A DNA stretch of 64,000 nt from Candidatus Peribacteria bacterium (GCA_943357175.1 CALRGE010000007.1:19346-83345); one strand, 5' to 3'; counted from the stretch's first letter, positions 18,035 through 28,444 are shown. The notes: generated from the sequence alone by a model not told the origin. A program made the numbers and translations.

Positions 18035-20254
18035 ATGAAAAAACATTCGATACTGTTAGGTATATTCTTATATCTTCTTTCAAGTTTGCCGGCTTCGGCA
18101 ATTACAGTCCCAAGTCTGGAGACAACAATAGGTGTTGGAATTATGACTATTGCAGATATGAATACTTACGCCGATGCAGTTTTTAACTACAATCAATCTA
18201 CAGGTGAATATGCTGATTATACGGCAGACGCGAAAGATATTGCCGCAAGTGATGTCTATTTCCCTGATGACGGCACGATGTTGTACATCGGTTCTAATTA
18301 TAAATTTGATAAAATCGGCTTCAATATAAATACTGCAGCTTCTACTTCATCTTCAAGTACTAAGCATTTTAAACTTGAATATTACAACAATGGCACTTGG
18401 TCCAGTTTAGATTTTGATGATAGCTCAAGTAATTTTTCAGACACAGGAAAACAGTCAATTTCATTTGATATTCCGGAAGCTTGGGACTCATCGTCTTACA
18501 CTCAGGCTACTGTAGATAATGAAAAGAATTTCTGGATTAGAATTGATGCGAATAGTTCTACAAGTGTGAGTGAAGTGGCAGAGGTTTCGCAAATTGCATT
18601 GCGAGCATACAATTTTGCTCTGATTGCGGAAACAGAAAGAGGGACTGATTTAAACGAATCTCTCACAGAAGATGATTTTGCTGTTTCAGGTGGTTCGGGA
18701 AATACTATTGAGGGATTTAGAGATGAAGATGATGGAGTTTATTCATTAGCTCTTCATGATAACAATTCTGATAACAACTATAATGTTTTGGTTTCGCCAT
18801 CAAATTATGTTGCTCAAACAATTACAAGCGGTGATTTGTCAGATTTAAGTTCAAGGAAAACAGTTACAGGAGATTTCCAATACACTCATGTTATTCAGGT
18901 GAAAAATAGTAGTGGGACTTATATTATTCCTGATTTGGTTGTCGCAAATGGTGTTACTTGTGACATTGGTGCTGTGTTTGCATACTGTGCACTTTCAATT
19001 ACGAAAGATGGAACTTTGGCGTCGGAAGATTTGGTTGTTACAAAGAGTGGATACACAACAAAAAGTACGGTTTTGGCTGGTCAGCGTGATGAAACTGGAG
19101 ATTCACAAATTATAACTTCAGTAACTTTAACAGAAAGTAGTAGTTCTGGTGGTACGGATACTCCTGATGAATATGCTACTTTGAGCATTGATGTGCAAAA
19201 TGAAGATGGCACAGCTTTGAAAGGAATAGATGAAGATGATTTTGATATTTCTAGTGGAACAGATAACGAAATATACGGATATACAAATAATAATAATGGG
19301 AATTATATTTTGAGTTTAAATGGAAGCGCGACTGATACTTCATATTCTGTTCGTCTTGAAGCGGATGGTTATGTTGCAAACACCTTCTCAACAGAATCTC
19401 TTGAAGATGATACTACATACAAAAGTCTTTCCATGAAATTTGCTTACAAGGTGAAAGTAACTGGATCTAACGGTACCGTGATTACTAATGCGACTGTGAA
19501 GGCCGGAAACAGTTTAGGAACACTTTGTTACTATATTGGCTCAGGATATTATGGGTGTGCCGTTCCTGTTTCAGATACATCAACTCAGTTCAAGGTTACT
19601 GCTTCAAAATACAAAACTTACTATGCAAATTTTGGAAGCGACAGAGACGATCAAACTGATTCACAGCTCACTTCAAATGCTGAGCTAACTTATGATCCTA
19701 CAGGTTGTTATTCACCATTTGATGATATTAGTGGGCATTGGGCGGAGAGTGTTATTGAATCACTTTACTGTCGTGGAATTGTTAGTGGAAGAAGTGATTA
19801 TAGATTTGAGCCTGATTCAACAATTACTCGTGCCGAATTCTTGAAAATTGCGCTTTTGAATGCTGGTTATAGCCCATCTGGTTATAACGGCGAAACTTTC
19901 AATGATGTTTACTCTAGTGATTGGTATTACAGTTATATTTCACTTGCGGAAGATCATGATTTTATCAATGGTTATGAAGATGGTAGTTTCAAACCAAATA
20001 ATTCTATAAATCGTGCTGAGGCGCTAACAATTTTGATTAGAATTGCAGGTCAAACTTTGTATGGATTTGATTCCTCAGATCTTCCTTTCTGGGATGTTAG
20101 CGTTGATGATTGGTATGCATACGCAACAATTATTGCTTATCAAGATGACATTGTTGATGGCTATTCTGATGGCTCTTTCAGGCCTGAGAATGACATCACA
20201 CGTGCTGAAGTCGTTATGATGAGTGCAAATGCTGAAGATGCATATTATGACTGA
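18035..20254 (+). CDS. Surface protein with internal beta repeats and three C-terminal SLH domains
   Basis: Signal peptide; FDDISGHWAESVIESLYCRGIVSGRSDYRFEPDSTITRAEFLK, then two more SLH repeats. Confidence 0.9.
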   Translation: MKKHSILLGIFLYLLSSLPASAITVPSLETTIGVGIMTIADMNTYADAVFNYNQSTGEYADYTADAKDIAASDVYFPDDGTMLYIGSNYKFDKIGFNINTAASTSSSSTKHFKLEYYNNGTWSSLDFDDSSSNFSDTGKQSISFDIPEAWDSSSYTQATVDNEKNFWIRIDANSSTSVSEVAEVSQIALRAYNFALIAETERGTDLNESLTEDDFAVSGGSGNTIEGFRDEDDGVYSLALHDNNSDNNYNVLVSPSNYVAQTITSGDLSDLSSRKTVTGDFQYTHVIQVKNSSGTYIIPDLVVANGVTCDIGAVFAYCALSITKDGTLASEDLVVTKSGYTTKSTVLAGQRDETGDSQIITSVTLTESSSSGGTDTPDEYATLSIDVQNEDGTALKGIDEDDFDISSGTDNEIYGYTNNNNGNYILSLNGSATDTSYSVRLEADGYVANTFSTESLEDDTTYKSLSMKFAYKVKVTGSNGTVITNATVKAGNSLGTLCYYIGSGYYGCAVPVSDTSTQFKVTASKYKTYYANFGSDRDDQTDSQLTSNAELTYDPTGCYSPFDDISGHWAESVIESLYCRGIVSGRSDYRFEPDSTITRAEFLKIALLNAGYSPSGYNGETFNDVYSSDWYYSYISLAEDHDFINGYEDGSFKPNNSINRAEALTILIRIAGQTLYGFDSSDLPFWDVSVDDWYAYATIIAYQDDIVDGYSDGSFRPENDITRAEVVMMSANAEDAYYD

Positions 20255-20273
20255 GTCTGATGCGGCGAAATTA

Positions 20274-20327
20274 AAAAGAGTCCGAACCAATGCTCACGCA
20301 ATGCGTGACTGAGGCCAGGACTCTTTT
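20274..20327. terminator. Bidirectional terminator between convergent genes
   Basis: AAAAGAGTCC (20274-20283) / GGACTCTTTT (20318-20327), perfect 10-bp stem. Confidence 0.7.
20289..20312 (+). repeat. Dispersed palindromic repeat, copy 1
   Basis: AATGCTCACGC-AAT-GCGTGACT. Confidence 0.65.
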
Positions 20328-20333
20328 ATTTTA

Positions 20334-20579
20334 TTATTTCTTGTTCGTATCACCTGTCGTTTTTTGTTGGTTATCTGTGGATGTTTTCTCGCTATCGGCA
20401 TCTGCTTTGTCAGAATTTGTAACATCTTTGCGAGTTACATCACCTTTAGCACTGATTGGATCTGTGGCACTTTTTATATCAAACTTGCCTTGTAGATTAT
20501 CTCCAGATTGTTGATAGAAGAAGTATCCTCCAACCGCCAAAATGGATATAACAATGATTGCAATGAGGGCTTTTTTCAT
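20334..20579 (-). CDS. Small membrane-anchored hydrophilic protein with LQGKF motif
   Basis: MKKALIAIIVISILAVGGYFFYQQSGDNLQGKF... then Lys/Asp/Thr-rich tail. Confidence 0.7.
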   Translation of the reverse strand: MKKALIAIIVISILAVGGYFFYQQSGDNLQGKFDIKSATDPISAKGDVTRKDVTNSDKADADSEKTSTDNQQKTTGDTNKK

Positions 20580-20722
20580 AGAAAAAATATTAAATATGTA
20601 AGAACAAAACTACAGTAATTAATGAAGAGCTAAACTTCAACACTAAAAGTTTGACCCTTGAAGGGCTTCGTTGTATGGTCTTCGGGCGGGTGTGCAATCC
20701 CAACCTTCTCACGAAGGTAAAC

Positions 20723-20744
20723 AATGCTCACGCTTCGCGTGACT
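20723..20744 (+). repeat. Dispersed palindromic repeat, copy 2
   Basis: AATGCTCACGC-TTC-GCGTGACT, 5 nt upstream of tRNA-Thr. Confidence 0.65.
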
Positions 20745-20749
20745 CGCTA

Positions 20750-20825
20750 GCCGCGGTAGCTCAGTTGGTAGAGCGCATCCATGGTAAGGATGAGGTCTCG
20801 GGTTCGATTCCCGATCGTGGCTCCA
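20750..20825 (+). tRNA. tRNA-Thr (GGT), CCA encoded
   Basis: GCCGCGGTAGCTCAGTTGGTAGAGC; anticodon arm CATCC-ATGGTAA-GGATG; GGTTCGATTCC; TCCA 3' end. Confidence 0.95.
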
Positions 20826-20870
20826 TTACTAGACGTAGCCGAGCAGTTCGGTCTTGTTTGGTTTTGTTAC

Positions 20871-20905
20871 AAAAAAAGCCCCATTTCTGAGGCTTTTCTT
20901 TTTGT
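20871..20905. terminator. Bidirectional terminator
   Basis: AAAAAAAGCCcCatttctGaGGCTTTTCTTTTT. Confidence 0.65.
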
Positions 20906-20915
20906 AAATTTTAGA

Positions 20916-21575
20916 CTATCTGCAAGTGTTTAGTTTTCCGATGTAGCCGTTTTCAGGGCTTATTTCTGAAGTTGAAGAGATTGGGTTTCCTGATGAATCT
21001 TCAGCGACAATGAATGTTGCAGGAATTGTTGCTTTAATTGTATCTGCTATTAATGTTGAAACATTTGCGGCATCTGCAGTTAGATATAATTTTGTAATTA
21101 CCGCTCCTGTTAGGCTGATGTTTCCTGTGAATGTTAGACTTTGGCTTGTATCTGAACCTGATGATGATAGGCCGGTAGTTGTCATAATTGTTGCACCTGT
21201 TGAATCAACGATCTTTAGATCAGCGTAATTTGCCCCACTTGAGCTTAGTAGTCCATCTCCGGTTGCTGTTAACTCAACAACTAAACTTGTTAATTTAACA
21301 TCTGTTGTTCCGTCATTGCGTAAACCAAAATATGCGATTTTGAAATCATTTTGACCAACCTTGTATGAACCTTTTGCACTAGGATTTGTTATGAAAAGTT
21401 TGTCTGGAGGATTTGTTGTTTCTGTCTCAGTTTCTTCAGTTGTTGTGGTTGTGCTTTCAGTACTTTCTGAACTTACGCTAGAAAAATCACCCTTTAGATT
21501 TTTTGTGTTAAAATATGCGGCTGATCCGCCGATGATTAAAACTAATGCTGCCGCTATCAGAAATTTCTTATTCAT
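20916..21575 (-). CDS. Membrane-anchored protein with beta (Ig-like) ectodomain and LKGDF motif
   Basis: MNKKFLIAAALVLIIGGSAAYFNTKNLKGDF; STE-rich linker; beta-rich domain. Confidence 0.7.
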   Translation of the reverse strand: MNKKFLIAAALVLIIGGSAAYFNTKNLKGDFSSVSSESTESTTTTTEETETETTNPPDKLFITNPSAKGSYKVGQNDFKIAYFGLRNDGTTDVKLTSLVVELTATGDGLLSSSGANYADLKIVDSTGATIMTTTGLSSSGSDTSQSLTFTGNISLTGAVITKLYLTADAANVSTLIADTIKATIPATFIVAEDSSGNPISSTSEISPENGYIGKLNTCR

Positions 21576-21674
21576 ATGGTGGGTAGAAAATTAAACTAAG
21601 TGAACATTAAATCTTTAAATGGTTTTTGTCTATACATTTGACTTTGCAGTTTTGAACCTGTAAATTCCGCCTCT

Positions 21675-22361
21675 ATGAGAAAACTTACAGATGTAACTCA
21701 ATTTCCAGATAAAGGCCTTCCGTGGAAGAGGAGGGATTTCTCAGGTGAGAATCCATTTCTGCTGCTTCGATTGGGACAGCTTTTGTCTGATATTGAGGAA
21801 AAAATGATTAGAACGAAGACAAGAAATTTGAGGACGAAAGATTTGATGGTGCTTCTGTTTGAAATGGCACGTATTTTGCCTGGTGAAGAAATTCGTTTGG
21901 GTAATTTTTATAATTTTTGGGATCTGGATGTTCAAGGTGCAAAAGTTGCTTTTGGGAATTGGTCGAAAAGTAAAAACTGTAAAAATGACAGACTAACTTA
22001 TTTTGCAGAATTGGGCATGAGAAATGATTGGGATTCTTTTGAACTGGTTTACGATGATCTTTTTTCGGTACCACTTGAGCGTATAAGAAGTTATATTAGC
22101 TGTGTTTTACAAACGGGTTCTGAATCGGAAAAATATGCACTTGCCTCAATTCTTGAGAATGGAGTTCTGGATTTTGACCTGTTAGTCGAATCACTCTATA
22201 AATTTTTACCTCAGATTAAAGTGCTCAAAAAAAATTCTGGGTCGATTGAAAGTTTAAAGCAAGCGCTATCTGCAAGAGTTAGAGTATGTATTGAAAAACC
22301 TATCGCTGTTGAACCCGAGCCGCGAATGGCGCAAATTCTTCAGTTTAAAAAGCGAGATTAG
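21675..22361 (+). CDS. Hypothetical protein, tandem paralogue A
   Basis: 228 aa; shares GSESEKYALASIL...VDFD region with next gene. Confidence 0.6.
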   Translation: MRKLTDVTQFPDKGLPWKRRDFSGENPFLLLRLGQLLSDIEEKMIRTKTRNLRTKDLMVLLFEMARILPGEEIRLGNFYNFWDLDVQGAKVAFGNWSKSKNCKNDRLTYFAELGMRNDWDSFELVYDDLFSVPLERIRSYISCVLQTGSESEKYALASILENGVLDFDLLVESLYKFLPQIKVLKKNSGSIESLKQALSARVRVCIEKPIAVEPEPRMAQILQFKKRD

Positions 22362-22366
22362 TTTAT

Positions 22367-23011
22367 ATGACAAAAGTTTTAAAATTTCCTGGTTCGTACG
22401 CCCCAAAACGTAGAGTGTATGTGAAGGATAATGGTGAATTTTTTGAATTACGTTTGAATGCAATCTTGAAGAATTTAGATAAGCAGCTTGTTTTTGTTGG
22501 CACTGAAAAAAGACTGTCCGCAAAAAATCTTTTCGATTTTGTTTCAACAGTTTTTAAATTTCTGCCAAAGGAGCAAATGATGTTTTTGGAGTCTATGGAA
22601 TTTGGTCAATTTGATGTTAGTAAAGCGGCAGAGGCATTCAATATTTGGGTGGATTCCAAACATAAAATTGTGCCTGGTGATTTGGATTTTGAAACCGTTA
22701 AGATGAGAAGAGATGACAGAAGTATTTTTGGGAACGTGTTGAGGTCTTTAATTGAGATTGAGACTTCTGGCTTGCAGGGTTTGATAAATTTTTATGAGAC
22801 AAAAGGTAGTGAAGTTGAAAAATACGCACTCTCTATGATATTGAGATATGCCCATGTTGATTTTGAGTATTTTATAGATCATTTTGAACAATATTTGAAG
22901 AATGTTGAATCTCTTCCAGACAATCGAGCAATTTTAGATGTCATGAGAAAAGTAGTGACTTCAAAGGTGAATTTGTGTTTAGATAGATCTAATGAAGAAA
23001 CGATTGCATGA
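22367..23011 (+). CDS. Hypothetical protein, tandem paralogue B
   Basis: 214 aa; GSEVEKYALSMIL...VDFE. Confidence 0.6.
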   Translation: MTKVLKFPGSYAPKRRVYVKDNGEFFELRLNAILKNLDKQLVFVGTEKRLSAKNLFDFVSTVFKFLPKEQMMFLESMEFGQFDVSKAAEAFNIWVDSKHKIVPGDLDFETVKMRRDDRSIFGNVLRSLIEIETSGLQGLINFYETKGSEVEKYALSMILRYAHVDFEYFIDHFEQYLKNVESLPDNRAILDVMRKVVTSKVNLCLDRSNEETIA

Positions 23012-23666
23012 AATCGATGCGTTGAGAGGAATTGCACTTGTTATGATGATTATTTTCCATTTCTTTTTTGATTTGGATTATTTGGGGATTTTTGAGAGTG
23101 ATATGTGGAGTGGTGGCTGGTTGGTTTTGGCGAGAATCGGGCAGATTTTGTTTTTGGGATTGGTGGGTTTTTCTGTTGCGCTTTCTTCGCGTGGAGTTTC
23201 AGGTCAGCTGGTAAGAGGTGCGCGGATATTTGGGGCTGGAATGCTGGTGAGTTTTGTGACTTGGCTTTTTGCCGGAGATGCTTTTGTTAAATTTGGCGTT
23301 TTGCACTTTATTGGAGTGGCGGTTGTGATTGCGGCGTGGTTTAAGAGTCGGCCTCGGACGGCCTTGTGCGTTGCAGTCTTCAGTTTTATTTTGGGCGAAT
23401 ATTTTAAAACGCTTGTTGTGGGCGTGGGTTTTCTTTTCCCGATCGGATTGGTTCCGCTCGGCTTTTCTTCACTCGATTATTTCCCGATTTTTCCGTGGTT
23501 GTCGGTCGTGTTGGTTGGTTTGCTTGGAGGAGAGTTTTATAAGAGTCGCTGGAGGTACGGCGAAGTTTTTTTGCTTTCGTGGATGGGAAGGCATTCACTT
23601 GCGATTTACTTGATTCACCAGCCGATTTTGATTGGAGTCTTGTTGGGAGCGAAAAGTGTTTTATGA
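22992..23666 (+). CDS. DUF1624/HGSNAT-like membrane acyltransferase
   Basis: MKKRLHEIDALRGIALVMMIIFHFFFDLDYLGIF; multiple TM; GRHSLAIYLIHQPIL. Confidence 0.85.
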   Translation: MKKRLHEIDALRGIALVMMIIFHFFFDLDYLGIFESDMWSGGWLVLARIGQILFLGLVGFSVALSSRGVSGQLVRGARIFGAGMLVSFVTWLFAGDAFVKFGVLHFIGVAVVIAAWFKSRPRTALCVAVFSFILGEYFKTLVVGVGFLFPIGLVPLGFSSLDYFPIFPWLSVVLVGLLGGEFYKSRWRYGEVFLLSWMGRHSLAIYLIHQPILIGVLLGAKSVL

Positions 23667-23671
23667 TACCC

Positions 23672-23709
23672 CCGCCGGCGGGACTCAAACTGCACCCGGG
23701 TGCAGTTTC
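23672..23709. repeat. Two adjacent perfect palindromes
   Basis: CCCGCCGGCGGG (23672-23683) and AAACTGCACCCGGGTGCAGTTT (23688-23709). Confidence 0.9.
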
Positions 23710-23771
23710 TAACCTGAAAAATCTACGGGCGAGGTTGACAAAATCCTCCTTTTGGCGTACTTTCATCTCCT

Positions 23772-24401
23772 ATGATAGAAAATCTCGTCAGAGAACAATA
23801 CGGAAGAAGCGTTGATTTACTAGAACGCGGAAGATTAATAGAAGGAGTAATAATTCCGTCTGAGCGAGACTGTATAGAATTGCTGCGTGAACAGTTAACA
23901 GATCCACAAATCAGCCACATTCAAGAAAAAATTCGCCGTCCAGTATTTCAAATTGTGCCACAGAAACCATTCCAAGACTTTGAAAATGCGCTAAATCTAA
24001 ATAGACAAGCTGATGAACGTGAAGCTTATCTTACTCCTTACATTAGAGAAAGATTCACAAAATTGCCTTCTAATAATGAAGTTCAAATTGGATTTGTTGA
24101 AGGTATGCCAAGATTACCAGGTACGTCACTAGTACAATTCCCATTTTTAGAACAAAGACGGCTTTATAAAAAATCACTACTACTAGGTGTAACCGTAATC
24201 CATCCTAGACATTATTCACTTCTTCAGCTTAATGGAAGATTAGATGTAGGATACTGGTCATATCTTGAGGATAATTTAGAAAATGATGCTTACCTGCCCG
24301 GTGGCTATAGTTCTGACCAGGTCTACTTCCGTGAGTACAATCTTGAGGGTGAGATTCATAATGCGCGCTGGCGGTCTGCGGTGATGGTTTCGGCGAATTA
24401 G
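23772..24401 (+). CDS. Hypothetical protein
   Basis: 209 aa ORF, no recognised motif. Confidence 0.55.
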   Translation: MIENLVREQYGRSVDLLERGRLIEGVIIPSERDCIELLREQLTDPQISHIQEKIRRPVFQIVPQKPFQDFENALNLNRQADEREAYLTPYIRERFTKLPSNNEVQIGFVEGMPRLPGTSLVQFPFLEQRRLYKKSLLLGVTVIHPRHYSLLQLNGRLDVGYWSYLEDNLENDAYLPGGYSSDQVYFREYNLEGEIHNARWRSAVMVSAN

Positions 24402-24448
24402 GCTTTGGGCTTTAGTTTTTCTTAAAGTTTGTTATATTCACACTGCTT

Positions 24449-25306
24449 ATGTTCAATGAAGAAGGAAAAAATTTGGCGCAGATGCTTAAGGGTGGCGTGA
24501 TTATGGATGTCACAAATGCTGAGCAGGCAAAGATTGCGGAAGCAGCTGGAGCTTGTAGTGTGATGGCACTTGAACGTGTGCCTTCGGATATTCGAAAAGA
24601 GGGTGGAGTGGCGAGAATGAGTGATCCGCAGATGATTAAGGATATTCAAGCGGCGGTGACAATTCCGGTGATGGCGAAAGTGAGAATTGGGCATATGGTT
24701 GAGGCGCAAATTTTGGAGGCGCTCGAGATTGATTTTATTGATGAAAGTGAGGTGTTAACGCCGGCTGATCCTTTCGCGCATGTTGTGAAAAAAGATTTCA
24801 AAGTGCCATTTGTTTGTGGCGCGACGAATTTGGGTGAGGCACTTCGAAGAATAAACGAGGGCGCTTCGATGATTCGAACTAAGGGCGAGGCGGGAACAGG
24901 AAATGTGATTGAAGCCGTTAGGCATATTAAAACAATTCAGGCGGAAATTGCAGATTTGGGCGGAAAGAATTTGGCGGAATTGGCGGAACTTTACAGAGTG
25001 CCTGTGGAGCTTTTGGAGCAGGTGCGAGATTTGGGAAGATTGCCGGTAGTGAATTTTGCTGCTGGTGGAATTGCGACTCCGGCTGATGCAGCGCTTTGCA
25101 TGCAGATGGGTTGCGATGGCGTTTTTGTGGGAAGCGGAATTTTCAAATCTTCAGATCCATTAAAGATGGCAAAGGCAATTGTGGAAGCGACCATTCATTT
25201 CCGCGATCCAAAAAAACTCGCTGAAATTTCAAGTGGACTTGGTTCGGCAATGCCAGGTTTGAATATTGAAGATTTGTCTGTGAGAATGCAATCACGTGGA
25301 ATATGA
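24449..25306 (+). CDS. pdxS: Pyridoxal 5'-phosphate synthase, lyase subunit
   Basis: [74 protein letters not shown]. Confidence 0.98.
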   Translation: MFNEEGKNLAQMLKGGVIMDVTNAEQAKIAEAAGACSVMALERVPSDIRKEGGVARMSDPQMIKDIQAAVTIPVMAKVRIGHMVEAQILEALEIDFIDESEVLTPADPFAHVVKKDFKVPFVCGATNLGEALRRINEGASMIRTKGEAGTGNVIEAVRHIKTIQAEIADLGGKNLAELAELYRVPVELLEQVRDLGRLPVVNFAAGGIATPADAALCMQMGCDGVFVGSGIFKSSDPLKMAKAIVEATIHFRDPKKLAEISSGLGSAMPGLNIEDLSVRMQSRGI

Positions 25307-25821
25307 TTGGAGTCTTAGCTTTTCATGGCGGTTTTGCGGAGCATATATCGACTCTGAGGAAGGCGGGTTTTGAAAGTTGCGAAGTGCGTAGTGTGCAGGA
25401 TTTAAGTGGTTTGAGCGGTTTAATTATTCCGGGTGGTGAGAGCACAGTGATCTGGAAGTTTTTGGAGAAAACTGGACTTGGTGAGGCTTTGCGCGTGGCG
25501 AAATTTCCGATTTATGGAACATGCGCGGGAATGATTGTTTTGGCGAAAGATAAGCTTGGTTTAATTGATATCTCCGTGGAGAGAAATGCTTACGGTAGGC
25601 AAGTTGCGAGTTTCATTACTGATTTGGAGATTGTCGGGCGGATTTTGCCGGTTGGACATTTTATTCGAGCGCCGAAAATTACTCGAGTTGGAGAAGGTGT
25701 TGAGGTTTTGGCGAGTCATGATGGCGTTCCTGTTTTTGTGCGACAAGGGAATATTTGGGCGAGCAGTTTTCATCCGGAGTTAAGTGCTGAGACGTCTATT
25801 CACGAGATGATATTTTCGTGA
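25303..25821 (+). CDS. pdxT: Pyridoxal 5'-phosphate synthase, glutaminase subunit
   Basis: [41 protein letters not shown] overlap with pdxS. Confidence 0.97.
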   Translation: MIGVLAFHGGFAEHISTLRKAGFESCEVRSVQDLSGLSGLIIPGGESTVIWKFLEKTGLGEALRVAKFPIYGTCAGMIVLAKDKLGLIDISVERNAYGRQVASFITDLEIVGRILPVGHFIRAPKITRVGEGVEVLASHDGVPVFVRQGNIWASSFHPELSAETSIHEMIFS

Positions 25822-25851
25822 TAGCCTGTCGCATGCAATTTAAAAAAATAC

Positions 25852-27498
25852 ATGCCAAAACTTAATACCTTAGCTATCGGTCTTTGTTTGCTTCTTGTTT
25901 CATGTGGGTCTGGTGGTAATTTTAAAGAACATTCCAGCGCGAGTGGACTTTTGCCGGAACAGTTTTTGCCGGCTGAAGCTTCGATGGTACTTTCATATTC
26001 ATTAATGAATGACGATCAGAATGAACTTGTTAATGCATTGATGGAAAAAGTTGAAGATAAAAATAGGGCTTCGAAAACAATCTCAGAAAGTTTTGGGACT
26101 TCACTTAGTCAATTGAATTTAGATTATGATAAAGATTTGGCGCCTGCATTTGGAGATAGATTTAGGTTGGTTTATGCAACAGCATCTGCAGTTTCAACAG
26201 GTACGGGTGACACATCTGATACGTATACCGTGATAACACTTGCGGATTCTGCAAAAATGACAAGCACTATGGATTTTTTGGTTGCCTCTGGAAAATTAGA
26301 GAAAAAAACATTCAATGATTATGATGCTTATGTGAGTGAAGTTGATAAATTCTATTCTACAATAAATCAGGATCTATTTTTTATCAGTAGTAGTGCTGAT
26401 GGTTTGACTGAAATGCGAGAAATGAAGAGTGAGGATAGTCTATGGGCATCAGATGCGTATCAGGAATCTTTGGAAAAAGTTGGGGCAGATCAGGTTTTTT
26501 ATGTTCTGATTTATCCTGAAAATATTAATGGTCAAGTAGGGGCTTTATTAAGTTCAAGTATGGCAGCGGTTTTGAATGAAGAGGGTATTGTTTTGCGTGC
26601 AGAAGAGGATGGTTTGAAGGTTGAAGGATTTGCAAGAGCTGATGAAGAAAAAGCAAAAGCTGCAGATCTTAAATTTGATAATGCGCCAAAAAAGAAAGCA
26701 TATCTATTGTCTGATTTTCCATCTGAAAGTTTGATGTTTTATGCTGAAAGTTATGGTTTTAAACAAAGCCTTACATCAGGAAATTTGACTGATTCTGAAG
26801 GCTTTAAAAATGCTTCTAGAACTATACAAAATTATTTAGGTATGAATCTTGAGAGTGAAATTTTGTCTTTTATGGATAAAGGATTTGTAATTTCAGTAAA
26901 TAAAAATGGAGAAGCAATTTTACCTGGAATTTCTATCTTATTTGATGTGAGTTCAGACATGGAAAATGCAACAAAATTTGTCACAAAAATTGATGCGCAA
27001 ATTGCCGGTTTTATGACTATTTTATCTTCTGCGCTGCCAGGTGCTGTTTCAAAGGATAAGGTTCAAATAAATGATGTGGATTTTGATTCTTTAACTGTGG
27101 ATCTTTCAAAAATTCCAGGAACTGGTTCAGGCTCAATTCCAAGTGCTTTGACATCTAGTCCAATCCAACTTTCTTACGGTATTTTTGATGATAAACTTTT
27201 GATAACTACTTCAAGCACATGGGATGATAAAAAATTCGTATCAATAGATGATAGTGAATTGTATAAAGAAATTTCCCCAAAACTTGAAAAATCTGCTGAA
27301 GGATTGTTGTTAGTAAATATTGAAGAAATAGCCGATTTTGCTGGAACACTTGTTTCTCTTCGAGAACAACTTGGTTTGCCGGTAGACAGTGATTTTGATT
27401 TACAAAATGCTCTCAATGGATTTTATGCTTTGATTGCTTCAAGTGAAACGAAATCTTATGAGGCAAATTTAGAAGGATTCCTGGAGCTTTCAAAATAA
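25852..27498 (+). CDS. DUF3352-like lipoprotein
   Basis: Lipobox LLLVSCGS; LLPEQFLPAEASMVLSYSL; 548 aa. Confidence 0.75.
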   Translation: MPKLNTLAIGLCLLLVSCGSGGNFKEHSSASGLLPEQFLPAEASMVLSYSLMNDDQNELVNALMEKVEDKNRASKTISESFGTSLSQLNLDYDKDLAPAFGDRFRLVYATASAVSTGTGDTSDTYTVITLADSAKMTSTMDFLVASGKLEKKTFNDYDAYVSEVDKFYSTINQDLFFISSSADGLTEMREMKSEDSLWASDAYQESLEKVGADQVFYVLIYPENINGQVGALLSSSMAAVLNEEGIVLRAEEDGLKVEGFARADEEKAKAADLKFDNAPKKKAYLLSDFPSESLMFYAESYGFKQSLTSGNLTDSEGFKNASRTIQNYLGMNLESEILSFMDKGFVISVNKNGEAILPGISILFDVSSDMENATKFVTKIDAQIAGFMTILSSALPGAVSKDKVQINDVDFDSLTVDLSKIPGTGSGSIPSALTSSPIQLSYGIFDDKLLITTSSTWDDKKFVSIDDSELYKEISPKLEKSAEGLLLVNIEEIADFAGTLVSLREQLGLPVDSDFDLQNALNGFYALIASSETKSYEANLEGFLELSK

Positions 27499-27499
27499 A

Positions 27500-28444
27500 A
27501 TGAGCAAGCTTTTAATTGGACTGATTTCGTTTAAAGATCTGCCTTACCTCGAGAAAACCGTTCCGGTGCTGGAGGAAATTAGGCGTGAATTCAATGCCGA
27601 GGCGGTGGTGATGGACACAGCGCAGGAAGATTCTACACGCGATTTTTTTGCGAAATTTCCTGAGTGGAAATATTTGCGAAGTGCAGGTGGAAACATTGGA
27701 TACGGCACAAGTTACAATGAAATTTTAGAGAAATTTCCTGGATCTGATTATTTCTTGTTGGTGACAAGTGATGTGCTTTTAGACTTATCTGCTGTGAAAA
27801 AATTTATTGCAGAAATGGAAAAAGATAAAGAAATTGCTATGTGTGCCGGCAAATTATATCAATGGGATTTTAAGGAAAATTTGCGTACTGATAAAATTGA
27901 TTCGCTAGGAATTTCCGCAAAGAAAAATCACCATTTCTACGATCGCGGTCAGGGCGAAAAAGATCTCGGTCAGTATGATGTAAAATTGCAGAATTTCTTC
28001 GGCTTAACAGGTGCGGTTTTGTTGATTAGAACTAGTGTTATTAATGAGATTAGGGCGGATGGGCAAATGTTTGATTCGCGGATTTGGATGTACAAAGAAG
28101 ACATAGATTTATCTTATCGGCTGCGTTGGTTGGGCAAGAAAATTGTGATTTTTCCTGATGTTTGGGGCTGGCATGCTCGTACCGCCGGGAGTGGAATGAA
28201 AAAGGCACATTATGTGATTTTGAACTCTTATAAAAATCATCTTTTGCTTTTGAAGAATAATTTTTCTGCGGGATTCGGAGTGCTGGTTTTGGCGAGAGTT
28301 TTACTTTATGAATTTGCAAAGGCAGTTTATATGCTACTATTGCATCCTTCAGTTTTACTTGCTGGTTTTAAGATTCTTTGCACGAAAGGTGAGAGATCGA
28401 AACGACTTGTTAAGCCGGAACAAATAATGTCATATTTTGAATAA
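27500..28444 (+). CDS. Family 2 glycosyltransferase
   Basis: LISFKDLPYLEKTVPVLEEI..NIGYGTSYNEIL..DYFLLVTSDVLLD; MYKEDIDLSYRLRWLG. Confidence 0.88.
   Translation: MSKLLIGLISFKDLPYLEKTVPVLEEIRREFNAEAVVMDTAQEDSTRDFFAKFPEWKYLRSAGGNIGYGTSYNEILEKFPGSDYFLLVTSDVLLDLSAVKKFIAEMEKDKEIAMCAGKLYQWDFKENLRTDKIDSLGISAKKNHHFYDRGQGEKDLGQYDVKLQNFFGLTGAVLLIRTSVINEIRADGQMFDSRIWMYKEDIDLSYRLRWLGKKIVIFPDVWGWHARTAGSGMKKAHYVILNSYKNHLLLLKNNFSAGFGVLVLARVLLYEFAKAVYMLLLHPSVLLAGFKILCTKGERSKRLVKPEQIMSYFE

Noticed and set aside
20651-20890. 79-aa ORF on plus strand
   Set aside because: Runs straight through the tRNA-Thr gene (AVAQLVERIHGKDEVSGSIPDRGSI is a translated tRNA).
23329-23613. 94-aa ORF within the DUF1624-like gene
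   Set aside because: Alternate-frame ORF inside a well-supported membrane protein gene.
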